Assembly: GCF_022227845.1 (NCBI RefSeq) | Contig: NZ_JAJNQN010000002.1 | Span: 186,001-250,000, forward strand | DNA length: 64,000 nucleotides | Origin: Ectothiorhodospira lacustris | Lineage (GTDB): Bacteria > Pseudomonadota > Gammaproteobacteria > Ectothiorhodospirales > Ectothiorhodospiraceae | Reading direction: 5' to 3' | The notes under the pieces: model-generated | The model's database searches: none | The model's input: only the letters and a program-made list of their open reading frames with translations | What the model was told of the DNA's origin: nothing | Shown here: in pieces, positions 18,104 to 28,089 of the stretch | Position numbering within the stretch: position 1 is the stretch's first letter | How the letters are laid out: each line of letters starts with the position of its first letter | Position numbers and translations under genes: made by a program

Positions 18104-19066
18104 CTAGTAAATGCGGCGCTCTCCATCCGGCCGGGTCTTGAAGAACCGCAACGTCCAAAGATACTGAGCCGGATCCCGGCGGATGAGGGCTTCCAGTGCA
18201 GCATTCATGCGGGCCGCGTCGGCCGCGTCATCCCCGCTGGGAAAACCTTCCAGCGGCGGCGCCATCACCAACTCGTAACAGTCCTCATCGGTGCGGTAGA
18301 AGCCGATCGCGGGTACCACCGGCGCCCCGGTGAGTTTCACCAGACGCCCCAAGGCCGGTACCGTGGCCTTGGGGATGCCGAAAAAGGGGGCGAACACGGC
18401 GTGCTCCCGCCCCAGGTCCTCGTCGCCCAGGTAGTAGAACACCTTGCCCAGGCGAATATGGCGAATGGCCGGGCGCAGGCCCTGGTCCCGGGAAAACATG
18501 GCGGCGCCGTACTGGGATCGGCTGCGGGTGTTGATCCACTCCACCACCGGGTTGGACATGGGCTTGGCAAAGGAGACGCCGCCCACCTCCAGGCTCAGCC
18601 GCAGACCGCCGAAATCCAGCGCCGGGGCATGGGCGGCACAGAGGATCACCGGCCGGCCGGCCTGCTGCATGGCCAGTACCCCGGCCTCGTCCACCAACCG
18701 GATGCGCTCCCGGTGGCGGCGGCGGCTGCCGAACCACAGCAGGGGGTAGTCGACGAAGCATTGACCGGCAATGCGGAAATGCTCCCGCAGCACCTGTTCC
18801 CGGCGGGCGGCGTCCCAGTCGGGGAAGCACAGGCGCAGGTTCACATCGGCAAAGTGCCGACGCTTGCCACCGCTGCGCCAGGCCATCCAGCCCACCAGCC
18901 GGCCCAGCCCCAGGGCCACGGGCCGCGGCAGCCACATGATCACCCACAGCAGACCGACGCCCAGCCAGGTCGGCCAGTAGCGGGGATGGAGCATGAAAGC
19001 GCGGAAGGGGGGCAGGTAGCCCTCGGGGGCCTGATCCCGCCCGGTGGTGTCGGTCAGGTCAGTCAT
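18104..19066 (-). CDS. Lipid A acyltransferase (LpxL/HtrB-like)
   Basis: This 320-residue protein has an N-terminal hydrophobic segment (about residues 30-60), an NLRLCFPDW motif and the catalytic HX4D-type motif in CAAHAPALDFGG (near residue 145). These are characteristic of the LpxL/LpxM late acyltransferases, which add secondary fatty acids to lipid A at the inner membrane. Its ATG overlaps the stop of the upstream TPR gene (ATGA), so the two are coupled. Lauroyl versus other acyl preference cannot be told from sequence. Confidence 0.88.
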   Translation of the reverse strand: MTDLTDTTGRDQAPEGYLPPFRAFMLHPRYWPTWLGVGLLWVIMWLPRPVALGLGRLVGWMAWRSGGKRRHFADVNLRLCFPDWDAARREQVLREHFRIAGQCFVDYPLLWFGSRRRHRERIRLVDEAGVLAMQQAGRPVILCAAHAPALDFGGLRLSLEVGGVSFAKPMSNPVVEWINTRSRSQYGAAMFSRDQGLRPAIRHIRLGKVFYYLGDEDLGREHAVFAPFFGIPKATVPALGRLVKLTGAPVVPAIGFYRTDEDCYELVMAPPLEGFPSGDDAADAARMNAALEALIRRDPAQYLWTLRFFKTRPDGERRIY

Positions 19067-19395
19067 TGATCCGGTCCGGCCAGCTGTTTCTCCGCCCGCT
19101 TGCGGAACACCTTCATCTCCTTGACCGCCTGCAGGTCCCCCTTCTGCTCGGCCACCCGGATACCCTCATCGAAGGCCTCAATGGCGTCATGCAGAGCGCC
19201 ACCCTCTATGAGGGCCCGGCCCAGTAGTTTCCAGGCGGCGGAATACCCGGGGTCATGACCCACGGCGGCCCGCAGATGGATGGCGGCCTCCCCCGGCTGC
19301 CCCTCCGCCAGATGGGCGTTGCCCAGGGTGAAACGCAGCATGGCATTGTCCTGGCCGCCGGCCAGCATGGCTTCAAAACGCTGGATGTTGCTCAT
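19063..19395 (-). CDS. Small TPR protein
   Basis: This 110-residue protein consists of about two to three tetratricopeptide repeats (LRFTLGNAHLAEGQPGEAAI; AAWKLLGRALIEGGALHDAI) with a basic C-terminus. TPR units bind other proteins; no signal peptide or membrane segment is visible. It is coupled by a 4-base overlap to the lipid A acyltransferase, and AGGGAG precedes its start. A scaffolding role beside its neighbour is only an inference. Confidence 0.75.
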   Translation of the reverse strand: MSNIQRFEAMLAGGQDNAMLRFTLGNAHLAEGQPGEAAIHLRAAVGHDPGYSAAWKLLGRALIEGGALHDAIEAFDEGIRVAEQKGDLQAVKEMKVFRKRAEKQLAGPDQ

Positions 19396-19406
19396 GGATG
19401 AACTCC

Positions 19407-20780
19407 CTAGAGGAAGGTCACGCTCACCTGGAACAGGCGCTCGACTTCTTTGACGCGGCGCTTGTCGGTGAGGAACAGGATCACATGGTCTTCCGCCTGG
19501 ATGACCGTATCGCGGTGGGCGATGATGACCTCGTCCCCCCGCACCAAGGCACCGATGGTACAGCCCCGGGGCAGGTTGATCTCCTCCACCATGCGCCCGA
19601 CCACCCTGGAGGTCTTGTTGTCGCCGTGAGCGACCGCCTCGATGGCTTCGGCGGCACCGCGGCGCAGGCTGTGCACCGCCACCACGTCGCCCCGACGCAC
19701 ATGGGTGAGCAGGGCGCCGATGGTCACCTGCTGGGGGGAGATGGCGATGTCGATGATGCCGCTCTGTACCAGCTCCACGTAACTGGGGCGGTTGATCAGG
19801 GACATCACCGTGCGTGCCCCAAGACGCTTGGCCAGCATGGCGGAGAGGATGTTGGCCTCGTCGTCGTTGGTCACCGCCACGTAGACATCGGTGTTTTCAA
19901 TGTTCTCCTCGATCAGCAGCTCCTCGTCGGCGGCATCTCCGCTGAGCACCACCACCTTGTCCAGCACCTCGGCCAGCTCCCGGGCACGGACCGGGTTGTG
20001 CTCGATGAGCTTGACGGAAAAGTGCGGTCCCAGGGCCTGGGCCAGGCGCTTGCCGATGTTGCCGCCGCCGGCAATGATGAGACGCCGGTAAGGCTTGTCC
20101 AGCTTGCGCAGTTCGCTGGTGACGGCACGAATGTTCCGCCGGGCGGCGATGAAGAAGACTTCGTCATCCACCTCGATGACCGTCTGCCCGTCCGGGTAGA
20201 TGGCGGTGTCCTTGCGAAAGATCGCGGCCACCCGGGTCTGTACCCCGGGCATGTGGCTGGCCAGGTGGCGCAGTTCCTTGCCCACCAGAGGGCCGCCATA
20301 GTAGGCCCTTACCGCCACCAGGGAGACCCGGCCATCGGCAAAATCCAGCACCTGCAGGGCGCCGGGATGTTCGATCAGGCGCTGGATGTAGTTGGTGACC
20401 TCTTCCTCGGGGCTGATCAGCACGTCGATGGGCAGGGACTCGGGGGCGAACAGGGCTGGATAGCCCAGATATTCCACCCCGCGGACCCGGGCGATCTTGG
20501 TGGGGGTATGGAACAGGGTGTAGGCCACCTGACAGGCGATCATGTTGGTCTCGTCGGAGTTGGTGACGGCGATGACCATGTCCGCGTCACGGGCGCCGGC
20601 AGCTTCCATCACCTCCGGATGGGAGGCAAAGCCGGTCACCGTGCGCAGGTCCAGGCGGTCCTGCAGGGCACGCAGGATGTCCGGCCGGGTATCGACAATC
20701 GTGATGTCGTTGGCCTCGCTGGACAGGTTGTGGGCCACGGAACTGCCCACCTGCCCTGCTCCAAGAATCAGTATCTTCAT
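19407..20780 (-). CDS. trkA: Trk potassium uptake regulatory protein TrkA
   Basis: This 457-residue cytoplasmic protein has duplicated RCK modules. The first nucleotide-binding fold starts [19 protein letters not shown] and the second [19 protein letters not shown] (about residue 233), each followed by a TrkA-C domain. TrkA binds NAD(H) and gates the TrkH/TrkG potassium channels, which are not in the window. It overlaps the response regulator gene by four bases (ATGA). The rsmB-ntrY-ntrX-trkA order is common in gammaproteobacteria. Confidence 0.95.
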   Translation of the reverse strand: MKILILGAGQVGSSVAHNLSSEANDITIVDTRPDILRALQDRLDLRTVTGFASHPEVMEAAGARDADMVIAVTNSDETNMIACQVAYTLFHTPTKIARVRGVEYLGYPALFAPESLPIDVLISPEEEVTNYIQRLIEHPGALQVLDFADGRVSLVAVRAYYGGPLVGKELRHLASHMPGVQTRVAAIFRKDTAIYPDGQTVIEVDDEVFFIAARRNIRAVTSELRKLDKPYRRLIIAGGGNIGKRLAQALGPHFSVKLIEHNPVRARELAEVLDKVVVLSGDAADEELLIEENIENTDVYVAVTNDDEANILSAMLAKRLGARTVMSLINRPSYVELVQSGIIDIAISPQQVTIGALLTHVRRGDVVAVHSLRRGAAEAIEAVAHGDNKTSRVVGRMVEEINLPRGCTIGALVRGDEVIIAHRDTVIQAEDHVILFLTDKRRVKEVERLFQVSVTFL

Positions 20781-22150
20781 TCTCTGGCCTTCTTGGGCTC
20801 AATGCCGAGGGCGCGCAGTTTACGGTATAGGTGCGTACGTTCAAGCCCCACCCGCTCCGCCAGCCGGGTCATGTGGCCGTCCACCTGCTCCATCTGGCGC
20901 AGCAGGTAGTCTCGCTCGAACTGCTCCCGGGCCTCTCGCAGGGGGAGCTCCACGTCCACCGGCGTGGTGTCCCGACAGTCCTGCGCCAGGGGGCCGCGCC
21001 CGGACAGGGCGGCTTCCGCCTCGGTCGCATCGACTTCATCGGTGTTACCCAGGATCAGCAGACGCTGAACCAGGTTGCGCAGCTCGCGAATATTGCCGGG
21101 CCAGGGATAACGGGCCAGGTGGGCGCAGGCGGCATCGCTGAAGTGACGCAGGGGCAGGCCCTCCTCCTGGTGCAGGGCCTCGGCCTGATGGCGCAGCAGT
21201 TCGGGAATGTCCTCCGGATGTTCGCGCAGCGGCGGGACACGCAGGGGCACCACGCTCAGGCGATAGTACAGATCCTCCCGGAAACCACCGGCACGCACCA
21301 GGGCGCGCAGATCCTCGCGGGTGGCGGCCACCACCCGCACGTTGACGGCGATGGGATCACTGCCGCCGACCCGTGTCATGCGGCGGCTTTCCAAGGCGGA
21401 GAGCAGGCGCCCCTGGGTGTGCAGATCCATCTGGGCCACCTCGTCCAGATAGAGGACGCCACCCGCGGCCTGCTCCAGCAGGCCGTAGCGGATACGGTTG
21501 CCCTGCTCCTGGCCGAAGATCTCCACCGCCGCCTCATCGGCATTCATCGCCCCCACCGGCACTTCCACGAAGGGGCGGGCGGCCCGGGCACTGTGGCTGT
21601 GCAGGTAGCGGGCAAAGGTCTGCTTGCCCACGCCCGCCTCACCACTGATGAGCACCCAGGTGTCATGCTGGGCAATGCGCAGGACCTGCTCCCGCAGGGC
21701 CTGCATCACCGCGCTGGAACCCTCCGGGTGGACCACGCGACTGACCCGGCGGCGCAGACCGATATTCTCCCGGGTCAGCCGATCCGCTTCCAGTGCCCGT
21801 TCCACCGTGAGGGTGAGCTTGGCCATGGACAGGGGCTTTTCCAGAAAATCGTAGGCCCCCAGACGGGTGGCTTCCACCGCCGTCTCCACCGAGCCATGGC
21901 CGGACATCATGATCACCGGACTGGGCTGGCCGCCGGCCTCGCTCCACTCCTTGAGCAGGCTGATGCCGTCACCGTCCGGCATCCAGATATCCAGCAGGAT
22001 GAGATCAAAGCGGCGTTGGCGCCGCTGCTCCCGGGCTTCTTCCACGGTGCCGGCCACGGCCACGACGTAGCCTTCATCCTCCAGGATCTCCTGAACCAGG
22101 GTCCGGATATCCGGCTCGTCATCCACTACCAGGATACAGGCTTCGTTCAC
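20777..22150 (-). CDS. ntrX: NtrX-like response regulator without GAFTGA loop
   Basis: This 457-residue protein has a receiver domain (phospho-acceptor Asp in [13 protein letters not shown], about residue 54), an AAA+ domain (Walker [11 protein letters not shown], Walker [10 protein letters not shown]) and a Fis-type helix-turn-helix ([20 protein letters not shown]). The GAFTGA loop that contacts sigma-54 is missing: EIFGQEQG runs straight into [11 protein letters not shown]. As in described NtrX proteins lacking this loop, it may act as a repressor or activator independent of sigma-54. It is coupled to the kinase gene by a 4-base overlap. Confidence 0.9.
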   Translation of the reverse strand: MNEACILVVDDEPDIRTLVQEILEDEGYVVAVAGTVEEAREQRRQRRFDLILLDIWMPDGDGISLLKEWSEAGGQPSPVIMMSGHGSVETAVEATRLGAYDFLEKPLSMAKLTLTVERALEADRLTRENIGLRRRVSRVVHPEGSSAVMQALREQVLRIAQHDTWVLISGEAGVGKQTFARYLHSHSARAARPFVEVPVGAMNADEAAVEIFGQEQGNRIRYGLLEQAAGGVLYLDEVAQMDLHTQGRLLSALESRRMTRVGGSDPIAVNVRVVAATREDLRALVRAGGFREDLYYRLSVVPLRVPPLREHPEDIPELLRHQAEALHQEEGLPLRHFSDAACAHLARYPWPGNIRELRNLVQRLLILGNTDEVDATEAEAALSGRGPLAQDCRDTTPVDVELPLREAREQFERDYLLRQMEQVDGHMTRLAERVGLERTHLYRKLRALGIEPKKARE

Positions 22151-24363
22151 ACAACCTCCCTCGCATCACTTGCCGCGGCATGGAGACTGCCGGGTCCGGA
22201 CAGGGGCAGGTGGATAAGGATCCGTGCCCCACCCTCGGTACGGTTTTCCGCCCAGACCATACCGCTGTGTTCTTCGACGATCTTCTTGACGATGGCCAAC
22301 CCCAGACCGGTGCCCCGGGGCTTGCTGGTGACATAGGGTTCGAACAGGCGGGGCATCATGTCCTCGGGCAGGCCGCGCCCATTGTCACACACCAGGATCT
22401 CCACCATGCCGTGGTACTCATCCTGCCGTATCAAGCGTGTCGCCAGCTCCAGCTGTCCCTGAGGCGCTCCCTCCAGGGCCTCCAGGCCGTTCTTGATCAG
22501 GTTGTGCAGCAACTGGCGGACGCGACCGGCGTCGGCCACCAGGGTGGGCAGGTTGTCACACAGGTTCAGGACGAGCTGTACCGAGCTATCCCCGTGCCGA
22601 TACAGTTCCGTCACCTCCCGCACCAGGCGATTCAGATCCAAAGGTACGGGACTCATGGCCGGGGGGCGGGCATAGTCGCTGAAGGCGTTGACCATGGCCT
22701 TCATGGCCTCCACCTGCTGCACGATGGTGTGCGTGGCCCGCCTGAGTACCTGCGCCTCCTCCGGCCCCAGATGGGGATGCAGCTTCTTCTGCAGACGCTC
22801 GGCGGAGAGCTGGATGGGGGTCAGAGGATTCTTGATCTCATGGGCCAGACGGCGGGCCACCTCGGCCCAAGCGGCATCCCGCTGGGCCTGCAACAGGGTG
22901 GTGATATCGTCGAACACCACTACCGGGCCACCCCGCAGACCGCCCCCGTAAGAAAGCCAGACGCCGCGACACATGAGCACCTTGCGGCCACCGGCGCCAA
23001 AGACGGTAAGCTGTTCACTCCATTCGGACTCCCGGTGATTGAAGCGACTGCGCAGGGCCTCGTTGAAGGTTTCCACCACCTTGGAATATTGCCCGATCTC
23101 ATCCAGGGACCGCCCCAGGTGCCGCTCCAGGTCCACTTCCATGATTTGCGCAGCGGCGGCGTTCGCGGTCCTCAGGGTCAGGCGCCGGTCCAGGGTAATG
23201 ACCCCGGACGACAGGTTCTGCAGCACCGTCTCCAGATACATGCGCTGGCTTTCCGCCAGTCGCCGGCTGCGTTCCACCTCGTCCCGGGTGGCGGCCAGGG
23301 TGCCGGTCATGCTGTTGAAGGAACTCACCAGGAAGCCCAACTCGTCATTGCGGGTGACCAACAGCTTCTTGTGATACTCACCCGCCGCCACCGAGCGGGT
23401 TCCTTCCGCCAGTTCCTGGATGGGGGCCACCAGACGCCCGGAAAAATACAGGGCCGCCCAGGTGGCCGTCATCACCGACACCAGCAGTGCCAGGGACAGG
23501 GTGGTGTTGAAGCTCTGCTTCAGGGGAACCCGCAGATAGGCAAACTCCTTATAGTCGGAAAAGGCGTCCTGGACGCTGTCCGCCAGCACGCTCATGCGGG
23601 GGGCCACCGGATAGACCGCCTGCAGGATCCGACCATCCCCGGCGGGGTCCCGGGTCGGGATCTGGGTCACGATCCGGATATGCAGGCCGTTCTCGTAGAT
23701 GGGCTCCAGGGCGGCGTAACTGTTGCCCTGAGAGAGGATCAATAGCACCTCGCCCGCCGGCAGGGTCGGCAGCCGTTGCACCCGCTCACCGCTGGCATAG
23801 GCGATGATGCGGTTGTTGGCCCCGAACAGCACCAGTTCCAGGGCCTCGCTGCCCTCCCGCATGTCCCGCAGGCGCAGGGCCGCCAGGGTCTCGGAGACAT
23901 CCACCAGTTCCCGCGCCAGCAGCTCGGTCTGGCGGGTATGTTGGCGCACCCTCAGGTCAAGGGATGAGCGGGACAATTCCAGGGCATCTTCCAGGGCCTT
24001 TTCCACCCGCACGTCGAACCAGCTGTCGATCCCCTCGTCCAGAAATTTGATGGAAAAGTAATAGACGATGGTGACCGGCAGCAGGGACAGGCCCACAAAC
24101 AGGATCAGCAGCTTGGCGGTGAGCCGGGAACCCGGCTCCCGGCGGATGACCTGCCGGCTCACCCGCAACAGGCGTACGCAGATGGCCAGCGCCATGACGA
24201 TCAGGGCCAGGGAATTGAACAGCAGCATCCAGACATAGAGGCGCTCGAAACGCTCGGAATTCTGTGCGGCATCCCCCATCACCACCAGGGACCCCAGCAG
24301 CAGCACGAACACCACGGCCATGAACAGCAACCCCACGGGGGTTTTTTTCAGCGCAGCGACCAT
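22147..24363 (-). CDS. ntrY: NtrY-like membrane sensor histidine kinase
   Basis: This 738-residue protein has three N-terminal membrane segments, a periplasmic region closed by a further membrane segment (near residue 300), a HAMP linker, a PAS domain, the H-box RLAHEIKNPLTPIQLSAERL (about residue 500) and an ATPase domain (NLIKNGLEAL; DNGRGLPEDM; GTGLGLAIVKKI). It pairs with the adjacent NtrX. The ATG at 24363 is used; a GTG nine bases earlier is also possible. It overlaps the DUF4390 gene. The NtrYX signal is debated (nitrogen, redox or envelope). Confidence 0.92.
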   Translation of the reverse strand: MVAALKKTPVGLLFMAVVFVLLLGSLVVMGDAAQNSERFERLYVWMLLFNSLALIVMALAICVRLLRVSRQVIRREPGSRLTAKLLILFVGLSLLPVTIVYYFSIKFLDEGIDSWFDVRVEKALEDALELSRSSLDLRVRQHTRQTELLARELVDVSETLAALRLRDMREGSEALELVLFGANNRIIAYASGERVQRLPTLPAGEVLLILSQGNSYAALEPIYENGLHIRIVTQIPTRDPAGDGRILQAVYPVAPRMSVLADSVQDAFSDYKEFAYLRVPLKQSFNTTLSLALLVSVMTATWAALYFSGRLVAPIQELAEGTRSVAAGEYHKKLLVTRNDELGFLVSSFNSMTGTLAATRDEVERSRRLAESQRMYLETVLQNLSSGVITLDRRLTLRTANAAAAQIMEVDLERHLGRSLDEIGQYSKVVETFNEALRSRFNHRESEWSEQLTVFGAGGRKVLMCRGVWLSYGGGLRGGPVVVFDDITTLLQAQRDAAWAEVARRLAHEIKNPLTPIQLSAERLQKKLHPHLGPEEAQVLRRATHTIVQQVEAMKAMVNAFSDYARPPAMSPVPLDLNRLVREVTELYRHGDSSVQLVLNLCDNLPTLVADAGRVRQLLHNLIKNGLEALEGAPQGQLELATRLIRQDEYHGMVEILVCDNGRGLPEDMMPRLFEPYVTSKPRGTGLGLAIVKKIVEEHSGMVWAENRTEGGARILIHLPLSGPGSLHAAASDAREVV

Positions 24364-24929
24364 GAGTACCACTCACTCACCGGGCTCCATTCCCGGGAAA
24401 CGTACCCCCGCACACGCAGCGGCAGCGGCAGGTCTTCCGCTTTCAGGCGGGCGCGTAACCGGATGGCATAGTCCCGGTCATCATCAAGCAGGGAGGCGTC
24501 CAGCAGCGGCAGCTCCTGCAGGTCTCCCAGGGTGCTCATGGCCGACTCCAGGCGGTAGAAGGCCCGCTGGACACCGGTATTGAGGTGGGTGACGATGTAG
24601 AGGCGGCTGAGGGCGTGATACTCCACCCGATAACGCTGCACCAGTTCGGCGACTGTGGCATCCCACATCCAGTCGCGGCTGCGGTTGATCTCTATCTGGA
24701 CTTCGAAGGTCAGCTTGACGCCGTTGTGAAGCGCCTCGTTGAGATTGCGGGTCAGCCGGTAATCGATATCGGCATTGAGCAGATAGATCCCGCTGACCAG
24801 TTCGGTCGCGGCCCAACGCACCTTGAGGGGAGGGTTTCCGGACGCCCCCAGCAGCCCCGGCCAAGCCAGCAGCCAGGCCAGCAGCAGGACCAGGGACGAT
24901 GCCCGGAACTGGCAGGATACAGCGCTCAA
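24348..24929 (-). CDS. DUF4390 secreted protein
   Basis: This 193-residue protein has a hydrophobic signal segment (SSLVLLLAWLLAWPGLLGAS) followed by a beta-rich domain (GIYLLNADIDYRLTRNLNEA) and a C-terminal REWSPVSEWYSWSL, features of DUF4390. It starts at a TTG that overlaps the rsmB stop (TTGA) and ends inside the ntrY start region. The gene is conserved between rsmB and ntrY in many proteobacteria, which suggests it belongs to the NtrY signalling path in the periplasm. Function unknown. Confidence 0.8.
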   Translation of the reverse strand: MSAVSCQFRASSLVLLLAWLLAWPGLLGASGNPPLKVRWAATELVSGIYLLNADIDYRLTRNLNEALHNGVKLTFEVQIEINRSRDWMWDATVAELVQRYRVEYHALSRLYIVTHLNTGVQRAFYRLESAMSTLGDLQELPLLDASLLDDDRDYAIRLRARLKAEDLPLPLRVRGYVSREWSPVSEWYSWSLR

Positions 24930-26227
24930 ATGCGGCTCAGTCGGGCATAAAAGAACCCATCCATTCCCTGCTCGCCGGCTCGCAGCTGGCGCCCGACCTC
25001 CGCGTTCAAGCCCCAGGAGGCCTCGATGGGCCGTTCCCGAGCCCCGGACTCTTCCGCCAGAAAAGGGGCGACCGTCATGACATTTTCCTCCGGCATCAGA
25101 GAACAGGTCACGTAAAGAAGCATACCCCCGGGGGCCAGCAGGGGCCAGAGCGCCCGCAGCAAACGGGCCTGCTGCGTCTGCAATGCCTGGATGTCCTCCT
25201 CCCGGCGCAGGTGCTTGATATCCGGGTGACGACGGATCACCCCGGTGGCGGAACAGGGGGCATCCAGCAGGATGCGGTCATAGCCGGGACCCTGGTGCCA
25301 CTGTTCGGGCGCCCCCGCATCGGCGGCGATCAGGTGGGCATCAAAGCCCCCGCGCCGCAGGTTCTCGCGCACCCGCTCCAGACGGGCGGGGTCCGCGTCC
25401 ACGGCGGTGAGATCCAGATCACCTCCGGCCTGCTCCAACAGGTGCAAGGTCTTGCCGCCCGGCGCGGCGCAGGCATCCAGCACCCGCATGCCCGGGGTAC
25501 ATTCCAGCAGCGGCGCCGAGAGCTGGGCAGCGGCATCCTGGACCGAGACCAGCCCTTGATCAAAACCCGGCAAGCGATCCACCGCGACAGGCTGCTCCAG
25601 GGTGAGCGCGGTTTCCACCCAGGGGTGGGGCTGTGCCGCCAAGCCCTGATCCGCCAGCGACCGGCGATAATCATCACGGCCGATGCGGGCCAGGTTGACA
25701 CGAAGGGTCATCGGAGGATGGGCATTGAGGGCCTGACAGAGGGTCTCGGCGTCCTCCCCATAGGTCGAGGCCAGGCGACGGTAGAGCCAGTCCGGCAGGG
25801 CATGACGCACGGCGGGGTCATGATCCACGGAGCGGGCGATCTCATCGGCCTCCCGCTGGGCACGCCGCAGGACCCCGTTGATCAGCCCCACCGCCCATTT
25901 CTTGCGCAACCGGCGCCCCAGATCGGCCGTCTGCTGGATGGCCGCATAGTCCGGGGTGTTCATGTACAGCAGCTCGAACAGGCCCATGGCCAGGGCGCAG
26001 GCCACATCCTGATCCCGTCCCCGCAGGGGCTTGTCCATCCACTGGGCCAGCATGGCCTCAAGGCGGCGGTGCCAGCGCAGGGTGCCGTAGCTCAGGGCCT
26101 GCACCAGCCCCCGGTCGCGGGCACTGACCTGGTCAAGGCGGGTCGGCAGGGCCTCGGACAGGGAGCCGCCCTCCTGCAGGACGCGCAGGATAACGCTGAG
26201 GGCGGCTTCACGGGCGGACAGGGACAT
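24926..26227 (-). CDS. rsmB: 16S rRNA m5C967 methyltransferase RsmB
   Basis: This 433-residue protein has an N-terminal NusB-like RNA-binding part (SAREAALSVILRVLQEGGSL) and a Rossmann SAM domain (GMRVLDACAAPGGKTLHLLE; DRILLDAPCSATGVIRRHPD) with the two catalytic cysteines typical of RNA m5C methyltransferases (DAPCSATG and YVTCSLMPEE). ATG 26227 is preceded by CCGGAG and gives the normal family length (E. coli 429). It lies downstream of fmt in the def-fmt-rsmB group. Confidence 0.94.
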   Translation of the reverse strand: MSLSAREAALSVILRVLQEGGSLSEALPTRLDQVSARDRGLVQALSYGTLRWHRRLEAMLAQWMDKPLRGRDQDVACALAMGLFELLYMNTPDYAAIQQTADLGRRLRKKWAVGLINGVLRRAQREADEIARSVDHDPAVRHALPDWLYRRLASTYGEDAETLCQALNAHPPMTLRVNLARIGRDDYRRSLADQGLAAQPHPWVETALTLEQPVAVDRLPGFDQGLVSVQDAAAQLSAPLLECTPGMRVLDACAAPGGKTLHLLEQAGGDLDLTAVDADPARLERVRENLRRGGFDAHLIAADAGAPEQWHQGPGYDRILLDAPCSATGVIRRHPDIKHLRREEDIQALQTQQARLLRALWPLLAPGGMLLYVTCSLMPEENVMTVAPFLAEESGARERPIEASWGLNAEVGRQLRAGEQGMDGFFYARLSRI

Positions 26228-26324
26228 GCATGACTCCGGTGGTATTGCGGCAGAATGCCCCCTGGGGGGGAATAGGTCGATCAATGCTTGATTTTCGGGC
26301 AAAAACTCACTGGATGCAGGCAGA

Positions 26325-27284
26325 TCAGGAACCGCCCGTATCCTGCCCCAGGCACGTCCCCAGCAGCGACCGTGCATTCAGAAATGCCGCTGCTGCCAGG
26401 GGCTTGCCGCCGGGCAACTGCAAGCAGGTGATGCGCAGGATCCCCTCGCCGGTGGCGACGTCGATCCCTTCCGGTCCCTCGGCCACCACGGTACCCGGCA
26501 GCACATCGACGGCCGCCGCCGGCAGGACCCGGGACATCCACAATCGCAACGGTTGCCCCTGATACAGGGTCTGGGCCACCGGCCAGGGGTTGAAGGCGCG
26601 GATGCAGCGGTCCAGCGCCGCCGCCGGCCGCGACCAGTCCAACAGGGCTTCCGCCTTGTCCAGTTTGCGGGCGTAGGTGGCCTGGGACTCATCCTGAGGT
26701 TCGGGCCTGATCCGGCCGGCCGCCAGGTCATCCAGACTCGGCAGCAGCAATTTTGCCCCCATCACCGCCAACTGATCATGCAGGGTCTGAGCGGTATCAG
26801 CAGGCGTGATGGGGCATTCGCCCTTGCGTAGCATGTCGCCGGTATCCAGGCCGGCCGCCATCTGCATGAGGGTGACGCCGGTTCGTTCATCCCCCTCCGC
26901 CAGGGCCCGCTGGATGGGGGCCGCGCCCCGCCAGCGGGGCAGCAGGGAGGCGTGGATGTTGACGCAGCCCAGGCGGGGGATGTCCAGCACCGACTGGGGC
27001 AGGATGAGGCCATAGGCCGCCACCACCATGAGATCCGGCCGATAGCCGCGCAGCCGTTCCTGGACCGGTTCGGGCCGCAGGCGCTCGGGCTGCTCCACGG
27101 GAACGCCGTGGGCCAGGGCCACCTGTTTCACCGGACTGGGCGTCAGCTTGCGGCCGCGCCCCGCCGGACGGTCCGGCTGGGTATAGACCGCAACGATGTC
27201 ATGGGGAGAAGCAATCAGTGCCTCAAGGGCCGGCACCGCGAAATGCGGGGTGCCGGCGTAGATGATGCGCAGAGGACCGGGCAA
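26325..27284 (-). CDS. fmt: Methionyl-tRNA formyltransferase
   Basis: This 319-residue protein formylates initiator methionyl-tRNA. It has RIIYAGTPHFAVPALEAL at the start, the formyl-tetrahydrofolate site NIHASLLPRWRGAAPIQRAL, and a C-terminal OB-like tRNA domain. The start appears to be TTG (27284) with AAGG eight bases upstream; no ATG fits the conserved N-terminus. It sits 51 bases after def. Confidence 0.95.
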   Translation of the reverse strand: MPGPLRIIYAGTPHFAVPALEALIASPHDIVAVYTQPDRPAGRGRKLTPSPVKQVALAHGVPVEQPERLRPEPVQERLRGYRPDLMVVAAYGLILPQSVLDIPRLGCVNIHASLLPRWRGAAPIQRALAEGDERTGVTLMQMAAGLDTGDMLRKGECPITPADTAQTLHDQLAVMGAKLLLPSLDDLAAGRIRPEPQDESQATYARKLDKAEALLDWSRPAAALDRCIRAFNPWPVAQTLYQGQPLRLWMSRVLPAAAVDVLPGTVVAEGPEGIDVATGEGILRITCLQLPGGKPLAAAAFLNARSLLGTCLGQDTGGS

Positions 27285-27335
27285 TGGAGAACCTTGTGGA
27301 TAAGCGTTGAACAGGCGTAGGACGGAGCGACCGAG

Positions 27336-27899
27336 TCAGACCGCTTCCCGGTGGCGGGAGGCAGTGCCGGTGGAGCCGGTCAGGCGGCCCTGTTTCTCCA
27401 GCTTCTTTTTGATGCGGCCCCGCTTCAGGGATGAGATGTGATCCACGAACAGCTTGCCGTCCAGATGGTCGATCTCATGCTGGATGCAGACCGCCAGCAG
27501 GCCGCCCGCCTCCAGTTCGAAGGGCTTGCCGTCGCGATTCAAGGCCCGCACCCGCACCCGCTGGGCACGCCGCACCGGCTCGTAGAAGCCGGGGACGGAC
27601 AGGCAGCCTTCCTCGGTCTCCACGTCTCCCTCGCGGCCGACGATCTCCGGATTGATCAGGCAGATGGGGTGCAGGCCCTGGCCGGACCGCTCATCGGAGC
27701 CCTCCTCGGCCACGTCCATCACCACCACCCGGTGCAGCACCCCCACCTGGGTCGCGGCCAGGCCGATGCCCGAGGCGTGGTACATGGTCTCGAACATGTC
27801 GTCCACCAACTTGCGGATGGTGTCATCCACCACCTTGACGGTTTCGGCCTGACGACGCAGCCGGGGATCGGGAAAATGCAAGATTTCTAGCAGGGCCAT
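27336..27899 (-). CDS. def: Peptide deformylase
   Basis: This 187-residue metalloenzyme removes the N-terminal formyl group from new proteins. All three family motifs are present: [10 protein letters not shown] (about residue 45), EEGCLSVPG with the metal-binding cysteine (about residue 95), and QHEIDHLDG with the two histidines and catalytic glutamate (about residue 139). The C-terminus is slightly longer and basic. First gene of the def-fmt-rsmB group, divergent from the LysM gene. Confidence 0.96.
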   Translation of the reverse strand: MALLEILHFPDPRLRRQAETVKVVDDTIRKLVDDMFETMYHASGIGLAATQVGVLHRVVVMDVAEEGSDERSGQGLHPICLINPEIVGREGDVETEEGCLSVPGFYEPVRRAQRVRVRALNRDGKPFELEAGGLLAVCIQHEIDHLDGKLFVDHISSLKRGRIKKKLEKQGRLTGSTGTASRHREAV

Positions 27900-28089
27900 G
27901 ACCGCTCATCCGCTAAAGTGGGTGTATGTGTGCAGGCTCAAAATCATTTCTGCTACAGTTGGGATCATATTAGATCATTGCCGTACAGGTCGGGTTCTTT
28001 ACTCCAGCCATGGGGCTTCCATGGGCTGTCTTCGGGGCAGTGCCACGGAAGGGTCCGGAACAATGATGCCTTAGTGACGAGGGGAAACC

